NCBI RefSeq assembly: GCF_000006565.2 | Contig: NC_031473.1 | Span: 2,027,441 to 2,091,440, forward strand | Source: Toxoplasma gondii ME49 | Lineage: Eukaryota > Apicomplexa > Conoidasida > Eucoccidiorida > Sarcocystidae | Length of the DNA stretch: 64,000 nt | Direction of reading: 5' to 3' | Shown: positions 36,801 through 46,930 of the stretch, one piece after another | How positions within the stretch are numbered: the first letter of the stretch is position 1 | How the letters are laid out: every line of letters starts with the position of its first letter | The notes under the pieces: model-generated | The model's input: only the letters and a program-made list of their open reading frames with translations | What the model was told of the DNA's origin: nothing | Database searches by the model: none | Position numbers and translations under genes: made by a program

Positions 36801-38411
36801 GCTCAATCGCGCGCAAAGTCACGGAGTCGTAGTTACAACTAGTGCTCGGATGAAAGAGGTCAGTTCCACATGATTCTTGTCACGGCAAAAGTCATACTGT
36901 GAACAATCTGCTCCCAACCCCATGCCTACATTTGAGCTGACAAGTTTCATCGATGTTTCGTCGTTCAGAGACATGTGTACTAGGATCGCCAGGGCTGAGA
37001 CGCACAGGCCAGCGTCATCCTGGTTTTCGCGCAAACAGTCCAGGCAGAGTTCCAGAACCTTCGCTTCCAGCAGTGCATGACGGGTCTGGTCACAGAAGCA
37101 CAAGGCACCCGAAGGGGAGGAAGAATAGATTTCAGGCAAGCTCGCTATCCTGGTTTTCCGATAGAGGGATAAAAATAGAGCTGCTGGATCGCTTATACAT
37201 CTTCAGCTATAGCCTCCTGTCAGCCCACCAGCAAAGCTTTGCTGGATTTCGCATTTAGCACTCAGGAAGCAAAAACAAATTTTGATGATTGCCGTATGTT
37301 CCGCTTAGAGTTGTTGATTGGGCATCAGCCTTGGGTCCTTTCGATCACGAGAAAGCACATTGATCTATCGCAGGTTCGGTCCCATGCTGCACCGTACTAT
37401 ACAGATCACGTGGCTTCTGGTACTTTGAGGTCAGACTAACGACGATAAAGAAAAGTTATTTCAAGGGAGATTATGACTTGGCTGCATATATTCGACCTGT
37501 GGCCGGCCGCTCCTACGATTTTGTCAGTTTCGGGAGGCAGAAAGCTTCGGGCTGTCTCTGTGGAGCCAGCACATCCACAGTGCATGTTGTGTCCGTAATG
37601 GGTCAGCTCACAGGTGAGTTCGGAAACGCTGTGCTTGTTGTCAGGCATTTCTTACCGGGTGATTTGACTCCATAGGATTCAGCCTCACTAGAAGCCACTC
37701 GAGTCGGTGGAGCCACTCAATTTTCTGTTCAACTTTGGTCGCAGAGTTCGCTTTCATGACACACCACACTGCGCGCATTTCTTCAGTGGTGGGTTCGCCG
37801 TCTGCCGCGGGGTCGTCGTTTGCACAGTGCTTCCTCTCTTCGCTCTGTGCTGTCAGTGAGGCCCGTGTGGCACTGGTAAATGCCTTGAAGAATTCCGATG
37901 CTTCTTCCGCGCATGGTGAGTTGTTGTCGCTTCCTCTTGGCGCCTCGCCGCCTGCGGCTACACACGCTCCTTTTGTCTGGCGGGGACTCTCGGGGTCTTG
38001 TGAGCTCGGAATGGTCTCTCCACTTCCTGACGAACGACGGAAGGTTCGGAGGGAAATTTTCCGGCTGTTCAATTTCATGATGATGTTCTGGCGGAGCGAG
38101 CGGCGGTGACTTGCGGCGTCTTCCTCATTCTGCTTGCCTGCCAGCTCCCTTTCGGGTACCAAGGTGCCGTCAGCACCGTCCAGCGACAGGACATCTGGGT
38201 CCACCTGTTCATTTTTTAGGAGCATCGTTGCGGCCGGATCACCATCTTCATGAGTCACCAACTGAGACGCTTTTCGTGCAAAGAGGCCACCTGCAGCCGC
38301 CCTTTTCTTTAAGCTCAAAGAGGGCCCCGCGGCGCACGCAGCTTTCCTGGCCTGATGGCTGTTGGGCAAACATGAGCAAGCCTGGCCGGGGGCTGACTGC
38401 GTGCAACCCAT
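33870..38411 (-). CDS. N-acylated armadillo-like repeat protein
   Basis: The ATG at 38411 has a strong AAAATGG context. Six exons (38411-37656, 37085-36930, 36560-36123, 35667-35371, 35247-35177, 34797-33870) join in phase 0,0,0,0,2 to give 881 residues. The protein begins MGCTQSAPGQACSC: Gly2 with Ser6 fits the N-myristoylation rule, and Cys3, Cys12 and Cys14 can be palmitoylated, so membrane anchoring is inferred. Residues up to about 200 are low complexity. From about 215 to 580, paired helices such as HALLEAKVLELCLDCL, ALAILVHMSL, CWVFGALRFLP and ENGFAVLANY look like armadillo repeats. The last 250 residues are acidic, Pro/Ser/Thr/Glu-rich and disordered. Coccidia use another acylated armadillo protein (ARO) to position rhoptries; this one is much longer and a similar scaffold role is only a guess. 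Confidence 0.8.
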
Positions 38412-38602
38412 TTTGCTCCTCAGCGATAGTGTGCAACCACGTGAGTGGTAAAAAGTTGAGGGGCCTCCTTTCGAGATTAGGACTTACTCGCGTTTTCGCC
38501 AGGGATCTCGAGAAAGTGACAAGAGAGAGAAAGGGAGTACCGTCAATCCGCATAGTCCAGCGAAGGTTGAGTCTCGGATGACCCGCGGTGTGCACTGCTA
38601 GT

Positions 38603-38950
38603 TCACGTTTCACCACCGTAGGGTAACAACCTACGCACCGCGCCAACAGGAAAGAAGCTTGCAAAAGGGGGGGAAGGCCGCTTTTTTTCAAGAGAAAACA
38701 GGTAGCTCTGTCGCCAGTCAAAGTAGTATCGGTTCACAAAAGAAACCCTAGGCGCGATGAGCGTCGCTCGCTCTTCCAGGGTGGTGGTGCGCGCTCGACA
38801 GAGCTGCTGCACAACTTCAGAGCCGGGTGGCTCACCCAGACGCCTGAGAACATGGTGATGAGCGGTAAGAAGTATTTTCCCCATGTTGTTGTGGAGAGAG
38901 TTTGTAAAGCACGAGCGGCATAAGCTGAGCAGCTCTATGCATCCTAGCAT
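38603..38950 (-). CDS. Small open reading frame upstream of the armadillo-like gene
   Basis: This is a 115-codon frame with a true ATG at 38950, on the same strand and ending about 190 bases before the ATG of the armadillo-like gene. Its composition (HHHVLRRLGEPPGSEV, then a basic and aromatic stretch) is protein-like, but no family is recognised. It may be a small gene, an upstream ORF in the leader, or chance. Confidence 0.25.
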   Translation of the reverse strand: MLGCIELLSLCRSCFTNSLHNNMGKILLTAHHHVLRRLGEPPGSEVVQQLCRARTTTLEERATLIAPRVSFVNRYYFDWRQSYLFSLEKKRPSPPFASFFPVGAVRRLLPYGGET

Positions 38951-40713
38951 ATTATTTTCGGACTACCAGTGCTGCTTCTGCGTGTGTGGGCTCTCAAGTT
39001 CGACCGCCCGTCCGGCGCCCAGCCTGAAAACTGTCTTATCGGATTTTTGCCCGTGTCATGCAACGGCATGCATGCTGTTATACCTCGGCGACTTTTACTC
39101 TGCTGGGCTGTCGAGTCACATTCAACCATAAAGCGTTACTGGGACGTTTTTGAATCAAGCAGCTATGCTCCCCTGTGACTACTGTTCAAAGAAGACAGGG
39201 AACCTTCCATTTGAGGGACATGAAATTTTAAAAAAATCGACGGCTGACCGGGATTCAACCTTAGCCGCCGTGACCATAGCTGTGTCCGATGTCCCCTCTT
39301 GTCAGGCACCAACATAAGTCCTGAGTTAATGGTCATCCGTGCGTCGTTCTACCGTCACAAAAACAGTGTCTTTTGTCGAATAAATTTCCGGTAGCTGTCA
39401 TTCGAAGTCTGTTGTGGTACGTGAGGTACAAACGGGCTCCCAGTAAAGATTTCGCGTCACCTGCAATATTTAGGCCTGTGCGGCTTACGCGACGTTTTTG
39501 TACGTCCGTAATTCTTGTCACAATATATTAGTCTAACAGGCCAGATTGAAGGTATTGGTTATCAGTCAACGCCTACCTCAGACGCTTATTCGATATTATC
39601 AGCAGTTTATGTACCGTAAATGCCACCCGGATGATACTTGATCGTTGCGGCGGTCCCGGCTGTGAGGCCCCGTGATGTCATAGAACCTCTTGAATGCCAA
39701 ACGAAAGTGGATGCAAAAATACAAAGATTTCTCACAGCCTGTACATAATTTCGGATGAACTGTATAACAGCTCGAAGGCTGTCTATCGATGGTCCCAAGG
39801 AATCCGAAAGCGTTCACCGGAAATTACCATCGATTTTTTGTAATTAGGACACCAGTCAGCAACTCTCTCGTAATATAAGTCAAGGCAGGCCCATCTCTCC
39901 TGACAAAACGTGGCTTCTTATGTGGCCCTGTGAGATCTCTCGGACCACCGGCGGCGTATCCCCGGTTGTGTGCGTTAACATTGCAGTTCGTCTCTGTACA
40001 CGCGCGTTACTACGGTGAACAGTCGATTTATCTGCATATGAAATGAGTATAAAGTAGAAGACTCCCGCCAATTTCCCTCTAGCTAACCGCTCGATCATCT
40101 GGAGCCCTGCACCTCCTGCAGTCTCCACAAACTCCACACCGAGTTCTTGCAAAGCAATAATCGGCACATCCACTTCTCAAGGCCGCGCAACGGGCGCCAG
40201 ATGTAGATCGCTATCCTCCAAATACAACTGCGAACGAGAAACGCACCGTACGACAAAAAATAACGTGGAAAAACGGCATTGCCACCGTGACTTGACAGCA
40301 ATCACCGAGACGTCCCATCGCCCCAATGGTTAACGAGCGACGACTCAGTAGTATACGGGAGTCACACGGTGGAAAAAGGAGCAGAACTAAATCGCAAAAA
40401 ACGGCCACAACGACTGGTTCTTGTTTACGAATAGTTCGTCCTTTGCGCGCAACCGAATGGCACCTTAACACTTACAAGAGGCACCGGCTCGAATTACTGA
40501 TTTACTGCAGCTCGGGAAACCCATAGCGGACTACAGTACGCACGATGATAGACGGAACATCCTAGTCACGAGCTGCCAGATACCGTGACTCCATGCTGCA
40601 TCAACAGAGACCACCATGGGCTTGCATAGTCTTGAAACCATGTACTAGTCACGCAGAGCAAATTTACGGGTGCGCCGACGAATTTGCGGCACCAGCCGCA
40701 TAATTCGACTCTA
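38951..40713. other. Intergenic spacer, no supported gene
   Basis: The spacer lies between the armadillo-like gene's upstream side and the stop of NAR1. It has only short frames without domain or splice support. A box-B-like word followed by a T run at 39227-39265 (minus) was examined and does not fold as a tRNA. Confidence 0.45.
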
Positions 40714-43659
40714 CTACCACTTCAGTGACGCCATCGTTGCACCGGAAGGTGGCTCAGACGTAAGGAAAATGCTCTTGAAACTGGTGTACATGGCCTTGTA
40801 CTCCTGCTCCTCACTCAGCGCTCGTTGCCACCAGTCAACTGTGACCTCGCCGTCACTACGATCCTTAACAGCACGTGATTGCCTCCACTGTCGCCTGTTC
40901 GTTTTCACAGGTTCTTCTCCGATACTTGCAGAAGAACTCCGCACACGACCCTGAAGATACCTGTACGCCAGTTCGATCTCTCGGCTATGCAGCGGGTCGT
41001 GGAAGACGAACGACGAGTGAAGAAGATCTGTCAGACATGTCAGGGGCTTTTGGGTTTCACTGTCCGGTTTCGCTGATGTGCTCCCAACTTTTCCCGCTGT
41101 GACAGAACTCAATCCTGACAAACCGGCCGCGTGTGCATCGATCACCCGTTCAGTCTCGATCGCTGCTGACTTCGCACTGATTGTAACCTCACTGATTCTT
41201 GTGCCCGATTTGCCTGTCGAATCGGTAGAAATGTAACCATGTGAATTTTTGGACGCCCTACGCTGGCTCCTTCCCAGCGACAGCATTTGCCCTCCTCCAT
41301 TGAGGCACCCTCCTGGGCACGCTGCGAGCTCGATGAAGTGGGGGAACCGCCTCTGTGCACGCTTGTTCCTTCTGTGGGACACGGCGATACACTCTTCATC
41401 AGCACCATCAATTCGAATATCAGCATGAGGAGAAGCGGTATGTTCGCGATTAGAAAAATCGCGCACAGGCGAACGGAGATGATCTCGGCTGTTGTTTTTT
41501 GATGTTTCCTCACTGATCTCTCGTTTGAGCCGCTGAACGACATTTCGAATGTTTCTAAACCCATAGGCAATAGCGAAACGCAACTTCTCTTCCCCGTCAA
41601 CGACAAGAGTCACTTCTTTATAGTCCTCATTTCGTCCCTGAGTAAACTGTAGGGGACCTTCAACTTTGACGCCAAATAACTCCCACGCTGCTCTCCGGAA
41701 CACGCGATCTGTATAGCCTCCGCTACCAGAAAGGTACTCAGAAGGACGGCTTGGTTTCACGTCTCTCTTACTAAATTCTTTATCAATGTTGTCAGAGCGG
41801 CTTGCGGGTGTTTCCTGCTCCACGGGATGCCCAAGCATCGGTAGAGGTGAATCTTCAGGCGTACCCCACTGAGTCATAGAGCAAGCTCCGTCAGCCAAGT
41901 GGGGTGGCTCTCCTACGAACGGACCTGAGCAGCGGCTTCCTTGATACCAAAGTCCCGAGAAATAGTCATAGAAGTCATCTACTGGCGAGTCGTCTAGCTC
42001 ATCAAAGCTGACGTTCAACCGCTCCATGAGTGTCGTCACTTCGTTGGTAGCGAGCACAAGGTCCACGTCGGGAGTATCCCCACCGGAGGCACCATTGTTG
42101 GGCAGCGATGTACCAGCTTGCTCTGACAAACCAGAGAGTAGTCGATGTCCCGAGGAGGCGGGAACTGAGTGAAGGCAATCTGCTGCTGTTGCCATGGGAG
42201 TGCTCCGGAACTCAGGTCGGGCGGCTTCCAGCTTTTTGTCAAAACAAGGCATTACACAGACGTGAAATATGTCCCCTGGTGTTAGTTCCTCATTTCGCCT
42301 CAGGCATTCAACCTTGGCAGGAACACGCAAGTCTGTTTGCACTCGACTGCTGGGCAGGTCACCGGCCAATGGATGCATATCACCGTTACCTGTCTTGGCA
42401 GTATTGCTGCGGGCTGCCTGCTGGCACACTTGTTTGCTCAGACCTGCAGTTAAGTGGCAGTAGCGAGATAAAGTCCGCTTCATCATCGGTGACAGGAACC
42501 AGTTTGCCATTGGAATGGCAACTCGCCAGCGGGAGAAAAAGGAGCGGGCGTTGTGAACTTCGCACAAAAGGCCTTTCACCAGAACCCCTTGGATCTGCTG
42601 GCTGCTGCGGACACGGCTGAAATATGGAAGCAATGAAGGGTGGAGACTCTTCTCCGCGTAGCACACCAGCCCTGGACAAAATGATGTCAGAACTGGCAAC
42701 AAGCCATCGGCAGGAACAAGCGGAATGGTTGTTTCGTCAATCGAGTGCCCCCCTGTGGGAGGTGAAGAAAGGCCCTCTTCCTTGTCTGTCTCGACCTGAA
42801 CTGTCGACTGAAGATGAGTTCGTTCACTTGCAGTCCGTTCCGCTGCCTCCCTGTATCGCCGAACAAACTCTCGCTCAGCTTCTAATACGGCAATTGCGTC
42901 ACTAACTTGCGTACCAAGAACGTACGTAGCACCGGCTAGTCGAAACAGCGTGGAAATCCGCCGTAACGTCTTGGCCGGTGATGACCCAAACTCGTGAGCA
43001 AGGGCTGTTATAGATTGAAAAGATAATGACACCACTGTAATTGACTTTGCCGAAGAGCTCCGCACCGACCGGAGAAACTGATCTACAGAGTGATGGTCCA
43101 ACAAAACTGCTTCTGCTGAGGTAACACATCCGCTGCAAGCCAAGCAGTCATAGAGGGAAACCTTGGCCACAGCTGTGGACGCCGCTATGGCATTACCTTT
43201 CTCCCCGCCTGCCGCATCTTCCTGTCCTTGTGTCATATTCGGGTTCGGCGCACTGTTCCCCTTCCGAGCAGACGTCATTGCAACAGCCTCCCTTTTCCTG
43301 CTGCCTGTTGCATGCATACCACGATCGGTAATCGCACGCCCAGTTTCCCGGCCGGGCTTCACCAACCGAATAAGATCTGCCCGCCCATATTCCTTGCCGT
43401 CATTAAGATTTGCTCCCTGGTTGAATCGGTCGCTGTTGCCATAGTCCCCAGTCCGTATCCCACTTCTCCCGAGTCCTGGTACTCCATTCCCTCTCGCTCG
43501 GCCACTAACGGATCTGGTTACCGCCTGGTCATTTTGGCGCTCTGGTGTCAGAATCGGGACTACGCAACTCTGAGCAGGTGCCAAGTAGTCGTCCAAGTCC
43601 GCCAGCTTGACAGCTGCGCTGAAGGACGGGTTAGCGACGCTTTCTCGCGCCATCGACAT
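40714..43659 (-). CDS. NAR1: Cytosolic Fe-S assembly factor NAR1/CIAO3 (iron-only hydrogenase-like)
   Basis: A single uninterrupted frame of 982 codons runs from the ATG at 43659 (or the in-frame ATG at 43653). Family hallmarks appear in order: FSAAVKLADLDDYL with a following Cys32 near the N terminus; DCLACSGCVTSAEAVLL (Cys172, 175, 178), which with Cys32 forms the first [4Fe-4S] site; LTSFCPGLVCYAEK (Cys328); MPCFDKKLEAARPEF (Cys472); VDLVLATNEV; GSGGY; and CPGGCLNGGGQ (Cys781, 785). NAR1 carries Fe-S clusters between the scaffold and the targeting complex in the cytosolic pathway. Usual length is about 480 residues. The excess comes from inserts after Cys32 (about 135 residues), between the CPG and MPC motifs, before GSGGY, and after the last Cys pair. 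The protein ends in Leu-Lys-Trp; CIA clients and NAR1 often end in an aromatic targeting tripeptide. It is divergent to the secreted gene at 44508. Confidence 0.95.
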   Translation of the reverse strand: MSMARESVANPSFSAAVKLADLDDYLAPAQSCVVPILTPERQNDQAVTRSVSGRARGNGVPGLGRSGIRTGDYGNSDRFNQGANLNDGKEYGRADLIRLVKPGRETGRAITDRGMHATGSRKREAVAMTSARKGNSAPNPNMTQGQEDAAGGEKGNAIAASTAVAKVSLYDCLACSGCVTSAEAVLLDHHSVDQFLRSVRSSSAKSITVVSLSFQSITALAHEFGSSPAKTLRRISTLFRLAGATYVLGTQVSDAIAVLEAEREFVRRYREAAERTASERTHLQSTVQVETDKEEGLSSPPTGGHSIDETTIPLVPADGLLPVLTSFCPGLVCYAEKSLHPSLLPYFSRVRSSQQIQGVLVKGLLCEVHNARSFFSRWRVAIPMANWFLSPMMKRTLSRYCHLTAGLSKQVCQQAARSNTAKTGNGDMHPLAGDLPSSRVQTDLRVPAKVECLRRNEELTPGDIFHVCVMPCFDKKLEAARPEFRSTPMATAADCLHSVPASSGHRLLSGLSEQAGTSLPNNGASGGDTPDVDLVLATNEVTTLMERLNVSFDELDDSPVDDFYDYFSGLWYQGSRCSGPFVGEPPHLADGACSMTQWGTPEDSPLPMLGHPVEQETPASRSDNIDKEFSKRDVKPSRPSEYLSGSGGYTDRVFRRAAWELFGVKVEGPLQFTQGRNEDYKEVTLVVDGEEKLRFAIAYGFRNIRNVVQRLKREISEETSKNNSRDHLRSPVRDFSNREHTASPHADIRIDGADEECIAVSHRRNKRAQRRFPHFIELAACPGGCLNGGGQMLSLGRSQRRASKNSHGYISTDSTGKSGTRISEVTISAKSAAIETERVIDAHAAGLSGLSSVTAGKVGSTSAKPDSETQKPLTCLTDLLHSSFVFHDPLHSREIELAYRYLQGRVRSSSASIGEEPVKTNRRQWRQSRAVKDRSDGEVTVDWWQRALSEEQEYKAMYTSFKSIFLTSEPPSGATMASLKW

Positions 43660-44507
43660 CAGCAACCACAGGACTGGGCGCTAATAATGCGATGCCTATG
43701 TCTCCGTATGACTGACTAGATGCAAACCACAAGCTACGGTGGCAAAAACTTTGGAATTAATTCAAAAGGCGCGGCGGTGAACTGCGCCGCGGGACCGTCT
43801 CCAGATTCTTCTCACCATCGTCCGGAGGGATGACGTCGCTGGCGTACGAGCAAAAACGTAGGGGCCAGAACACGAAACCGACAAAATAAGGCTGTGCCTA
43901 CATACTATGACATGTTCTTGGTTTTATAAGGAAAAAACCATAGTGGAAAGCAGTTATGGATTTTGAACGAGCAGAGAAGCACGAGCACGTCACTCAATTG
44001 CATGCGATTCGCACCGCGTTGCTTTGAGTATACTTCATCGCGTCTCGCAACGTGCACTGCATTCCGTTTTATTCACTACTAGCCTGCTATTTTGTATTCA
44101 ATAATCAGTTGTCGTGCGCGACGACCATTTGTACCTCTTTGACCACATTTGTCGAATGTCGGAGGCGCTTGTGTACGCGTCAGCAGCGTGTAGCAGGCCA
44201 TGTATGATCGCGTAGCACGCGTACAGCGTGTGCACGCTGCCCACTGCAAGGACGTGGAGAACGAATAGATTCAGCCGCCTAAAAATTTGCTTGTCGTGAC
44301 TGTTCGGGAGACGGTGTTTAGGGTTATGAAAAAACGAATTCCGGAGAAATCATCAGTCCCCTTCGGGTCGCCCATGTTCGCCTCCACTGTCTGTACAGCA
44401 CACCGGTACAACTCTACAGGATATCTAAATACCCGACAGGTTGCGGCAGTATTCGAAGTGGCGCGGACAACCATTTTTTCTGACGGTTGACAGCATCATT
44501 TGAAAAA
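43660..44507. promoter_or_regulatory. Divergent intergenic region between NAR1 and a secreted-protein gene
   Basis: These 848 bases separate two divergent start codons, so both promoters must lie here. No TATA box is expected in coccidia and none is claimed. The region contains GCATGC- and CATGTA-type words, but no element can be proven. A bidirectional promoter is inferred from arrangement only. Confidence 0.45.
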
Positions 44508-46930
44508 ATGGGATTATCAAATGTCATTTTCCTCTGTTTATTTTGTTGTGGCACAACTCGTGCGTATCGAGTTCTCCCGGGACAGGAGGAGGTCCTTGAC
44601 GCAAAACTTTTGCAGTCCCCTCTTTATGGCCCGTTGTCAGGTGTGGCATTCCACTTAGCCATGATATCTCAGTCCCTTTCTCGTGCGCAGAGACAAGCCC
44701 TAAACGATGAAGCCCTTATGAAGCTACTCGACTCGGTCCAAATCAGAAGTAACAGGATCAGGCCGCTGCTCGAAAATGTCAGCTAAGCATTAGACCTCAA
44801 AAGCCATGCATCGATAAACGTACCACCAACAGGTTTTCCTTCTCTTGTCGAAGAATCGTTTGACGACCGGCGACACTGAAATGCTGCAGACGGATTTTGA
44901 GGCGATGCAAAACATATTCTCACAGGTGAAGTATACTAAAATCACTCCGCCGAAAATCGTACCACAACGTGTCTTCGAAGATGCAACGCCAAGTCCAAGA
45001 AATAGGAGCACTGGAGGACAACAACTCGTCACAAGGACCTTATAATTCACTGTCACTGCATGTCCGAGAGGGATCACAGCAAGCTGCAGGTAGGCCACAC
45101 CCCTCTGTTCGGGTGATCTATTTTCGCGACGGATGGCCCTCCTAGGATTGCACGCTGCGGGCGCGAGTCACACAAAATCAATTCCCTCACTCATCGCCCA
45201 CTTCCTGACAACAGAATTCTTTCCGGGTGCAGAAAAAGCTTACAAATTGGACAGAAAGCTGGACAATTTTGAGAATGGGGAGGCACGCCATTATTCTGTT
45301 GCGGATGAGTTGTATTCGGACTGGCGCAACGCACACAGTGGCATTCAGCGGTCAGGGAAGAGGATCCTCGCCCTGATCGCGAAAGTTAAGAAATCCATCC
45401 CTCGGCTTCCATCATCTGATGAGGAAGAACGTCTTGCAGCTGCAGCATATTTTATGCCAAAAGTAATATTCAGTCCTTTGCTTATGTTGGCACGGAAACC
45501 CACTAAAAACATCACCATCAGGGTGTATCTGATAAAGTCAAGGTGCGTAACCGTAGTATGGGAGCAGCTTACAAAGCCTAATGTCGTGTGCTGTTCGCAG
45601 AGACAAAACTGGCACATCATCGGTCACAGGCTGGACGAAGCAGAGAACGTTGCTGCCACGCTTGTCCACAGCCTGCAGCAAACCAGAACGAAGCAGGGGA
45701 AAATTGAACACTTCGATTTGCCTGCGGTAAACAAGATGTCTTCTGCTGCGTAGCTAACTGTCAGTGATAGGGCTTGTGCAGGCCATCGCGATAGTCAGTC
45801 AGATCGAGAGTATTATCCCCAGGCTGATAGAGGTGCATAAAAATTTGCACAATTCGGAAGACAGAGTCAGGTATGAATGTCGCGCACATTGCTCAAATTC
45901 AAGTTAAGGTGACCCACCGTGAAACGCTGCAGGTTCCTGTGTAATCGAGCTTATCGTGACGCAATAGAAAAGCAGGCGCCTCTGGAGAGAAATAATACAC
46001 TGAGACGGAAGCTCAACAGGTACTGCTACGACTCATCCCTGATGATCGCTGTCGACACACATTCACTTATCGATTACTTATCGATTCCAGGCTAAAACAC
46101 GACTTGATTTCCATGATAAAGGGAGTACGGCAGGAGATGGCTCTCCTTCTTGGAATCTCCTCTGGACGAACGACGAACACTATTGCCCTGGACCTGATGG
46201 AGCCTTTGGAGAGATTCGCGGAGTTGGAAAGAGAAGCACACGAGCGAAGCCAACCTAGTAGGTTCAGCGCTGAGCTCAGTGATTTGCGTGCGCTGCTAAG
46301 TGACCTACACCGCGACGCATCACACCTTCGTCGCTTTATTCAAGTAAGCAAATTAATCCAAAACGCCTAATATGGTTTCAGGAAGGTGAATGTAGGTTGG
46401 AGACAACGAACTGCATTCAGGAGAGGAGCTTTGAGCTGTACCACCTATTTTGCACTAGAACCGCGTCATCGGTGCTGCCTGGTCGAGAGCTGGGCTCTCC
46501 TAATAGTGACTCCATAAAGCATTTTGCCACCCTCCCAAGGGTCGGGATGCGCGTCATCAATTACATGTACATCTTTTGCCTCACCCAACACCATATCAAC
46601 CAAAGCAAAGTAAAATATCGCCTGTCCTTTGTCGGTTCCTGTCGCTTACACAGGAATTTTGACACTCAAACCATGTCATAATTGCACGCAAACTTGATAT
46701 CCTTATCTGCCTCCAATGACCACCAGCTGCCTCTCTTATGTGACGGCACTGAGCCCGGCGAGTGTGCGTGTGGCACCCAAACACCCGACATCGTAACTCT
46801 TTTTCGTGCAATATTTTATATCTGTTCATCAGGGGATCAGGCGCCACTTCATAAGATGGTTGAGAGCCACAAGGACCTACTGCTGAACCACTTCTTCGCT
46901 GTCCCAGCGTCGGCCCATAATCCGTCTTAG
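44508..46930 (+). CDS. Secreted protein of unknown family, nine exons
   Basis: Exons 44508-44777, 44854-44925, 45094-45546, 45601-45726, 45782-45870, 45933-46019, 46091-46343, 46382-46609 and 46727-46930 join with consistent phase into 593 residues. The donor of exon 1 (GTCAGC) and the acceptor of exon 3 are weak; the rest are good. The protein begins MGLSNVIFLCLFCCGTTRA, a clear signal peptide, so it enters the secretory route. The body is mostly helical: hydrophilic amphipathic stretches such as QAPLERNNTLRRKL and SAELSDLRALLSDLHRD suggest coiled coils. The last 150 residues hold several cysteines. There is no transmembrane segment after the signal and no recognised domain. Introns are only 38 to 168 bases. 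Dense granule, microneme or surface delivery is possible but not shown. Confidence 0.75.

Noticed and set aside
39227..39320. tRNA-like box B word (GGTTGAATCC) followed by a T run on the minus strand
   Set aside because: The T stem pairs over two bases only, and no 5' acceptor strand complementary to the 3' end is present.
44320..44335. TTTAGGG words (also near 55919) resembling the coccidian telomere repeat
   Set aside because: They are single isolated copies with no tandem array, as expected by chance.
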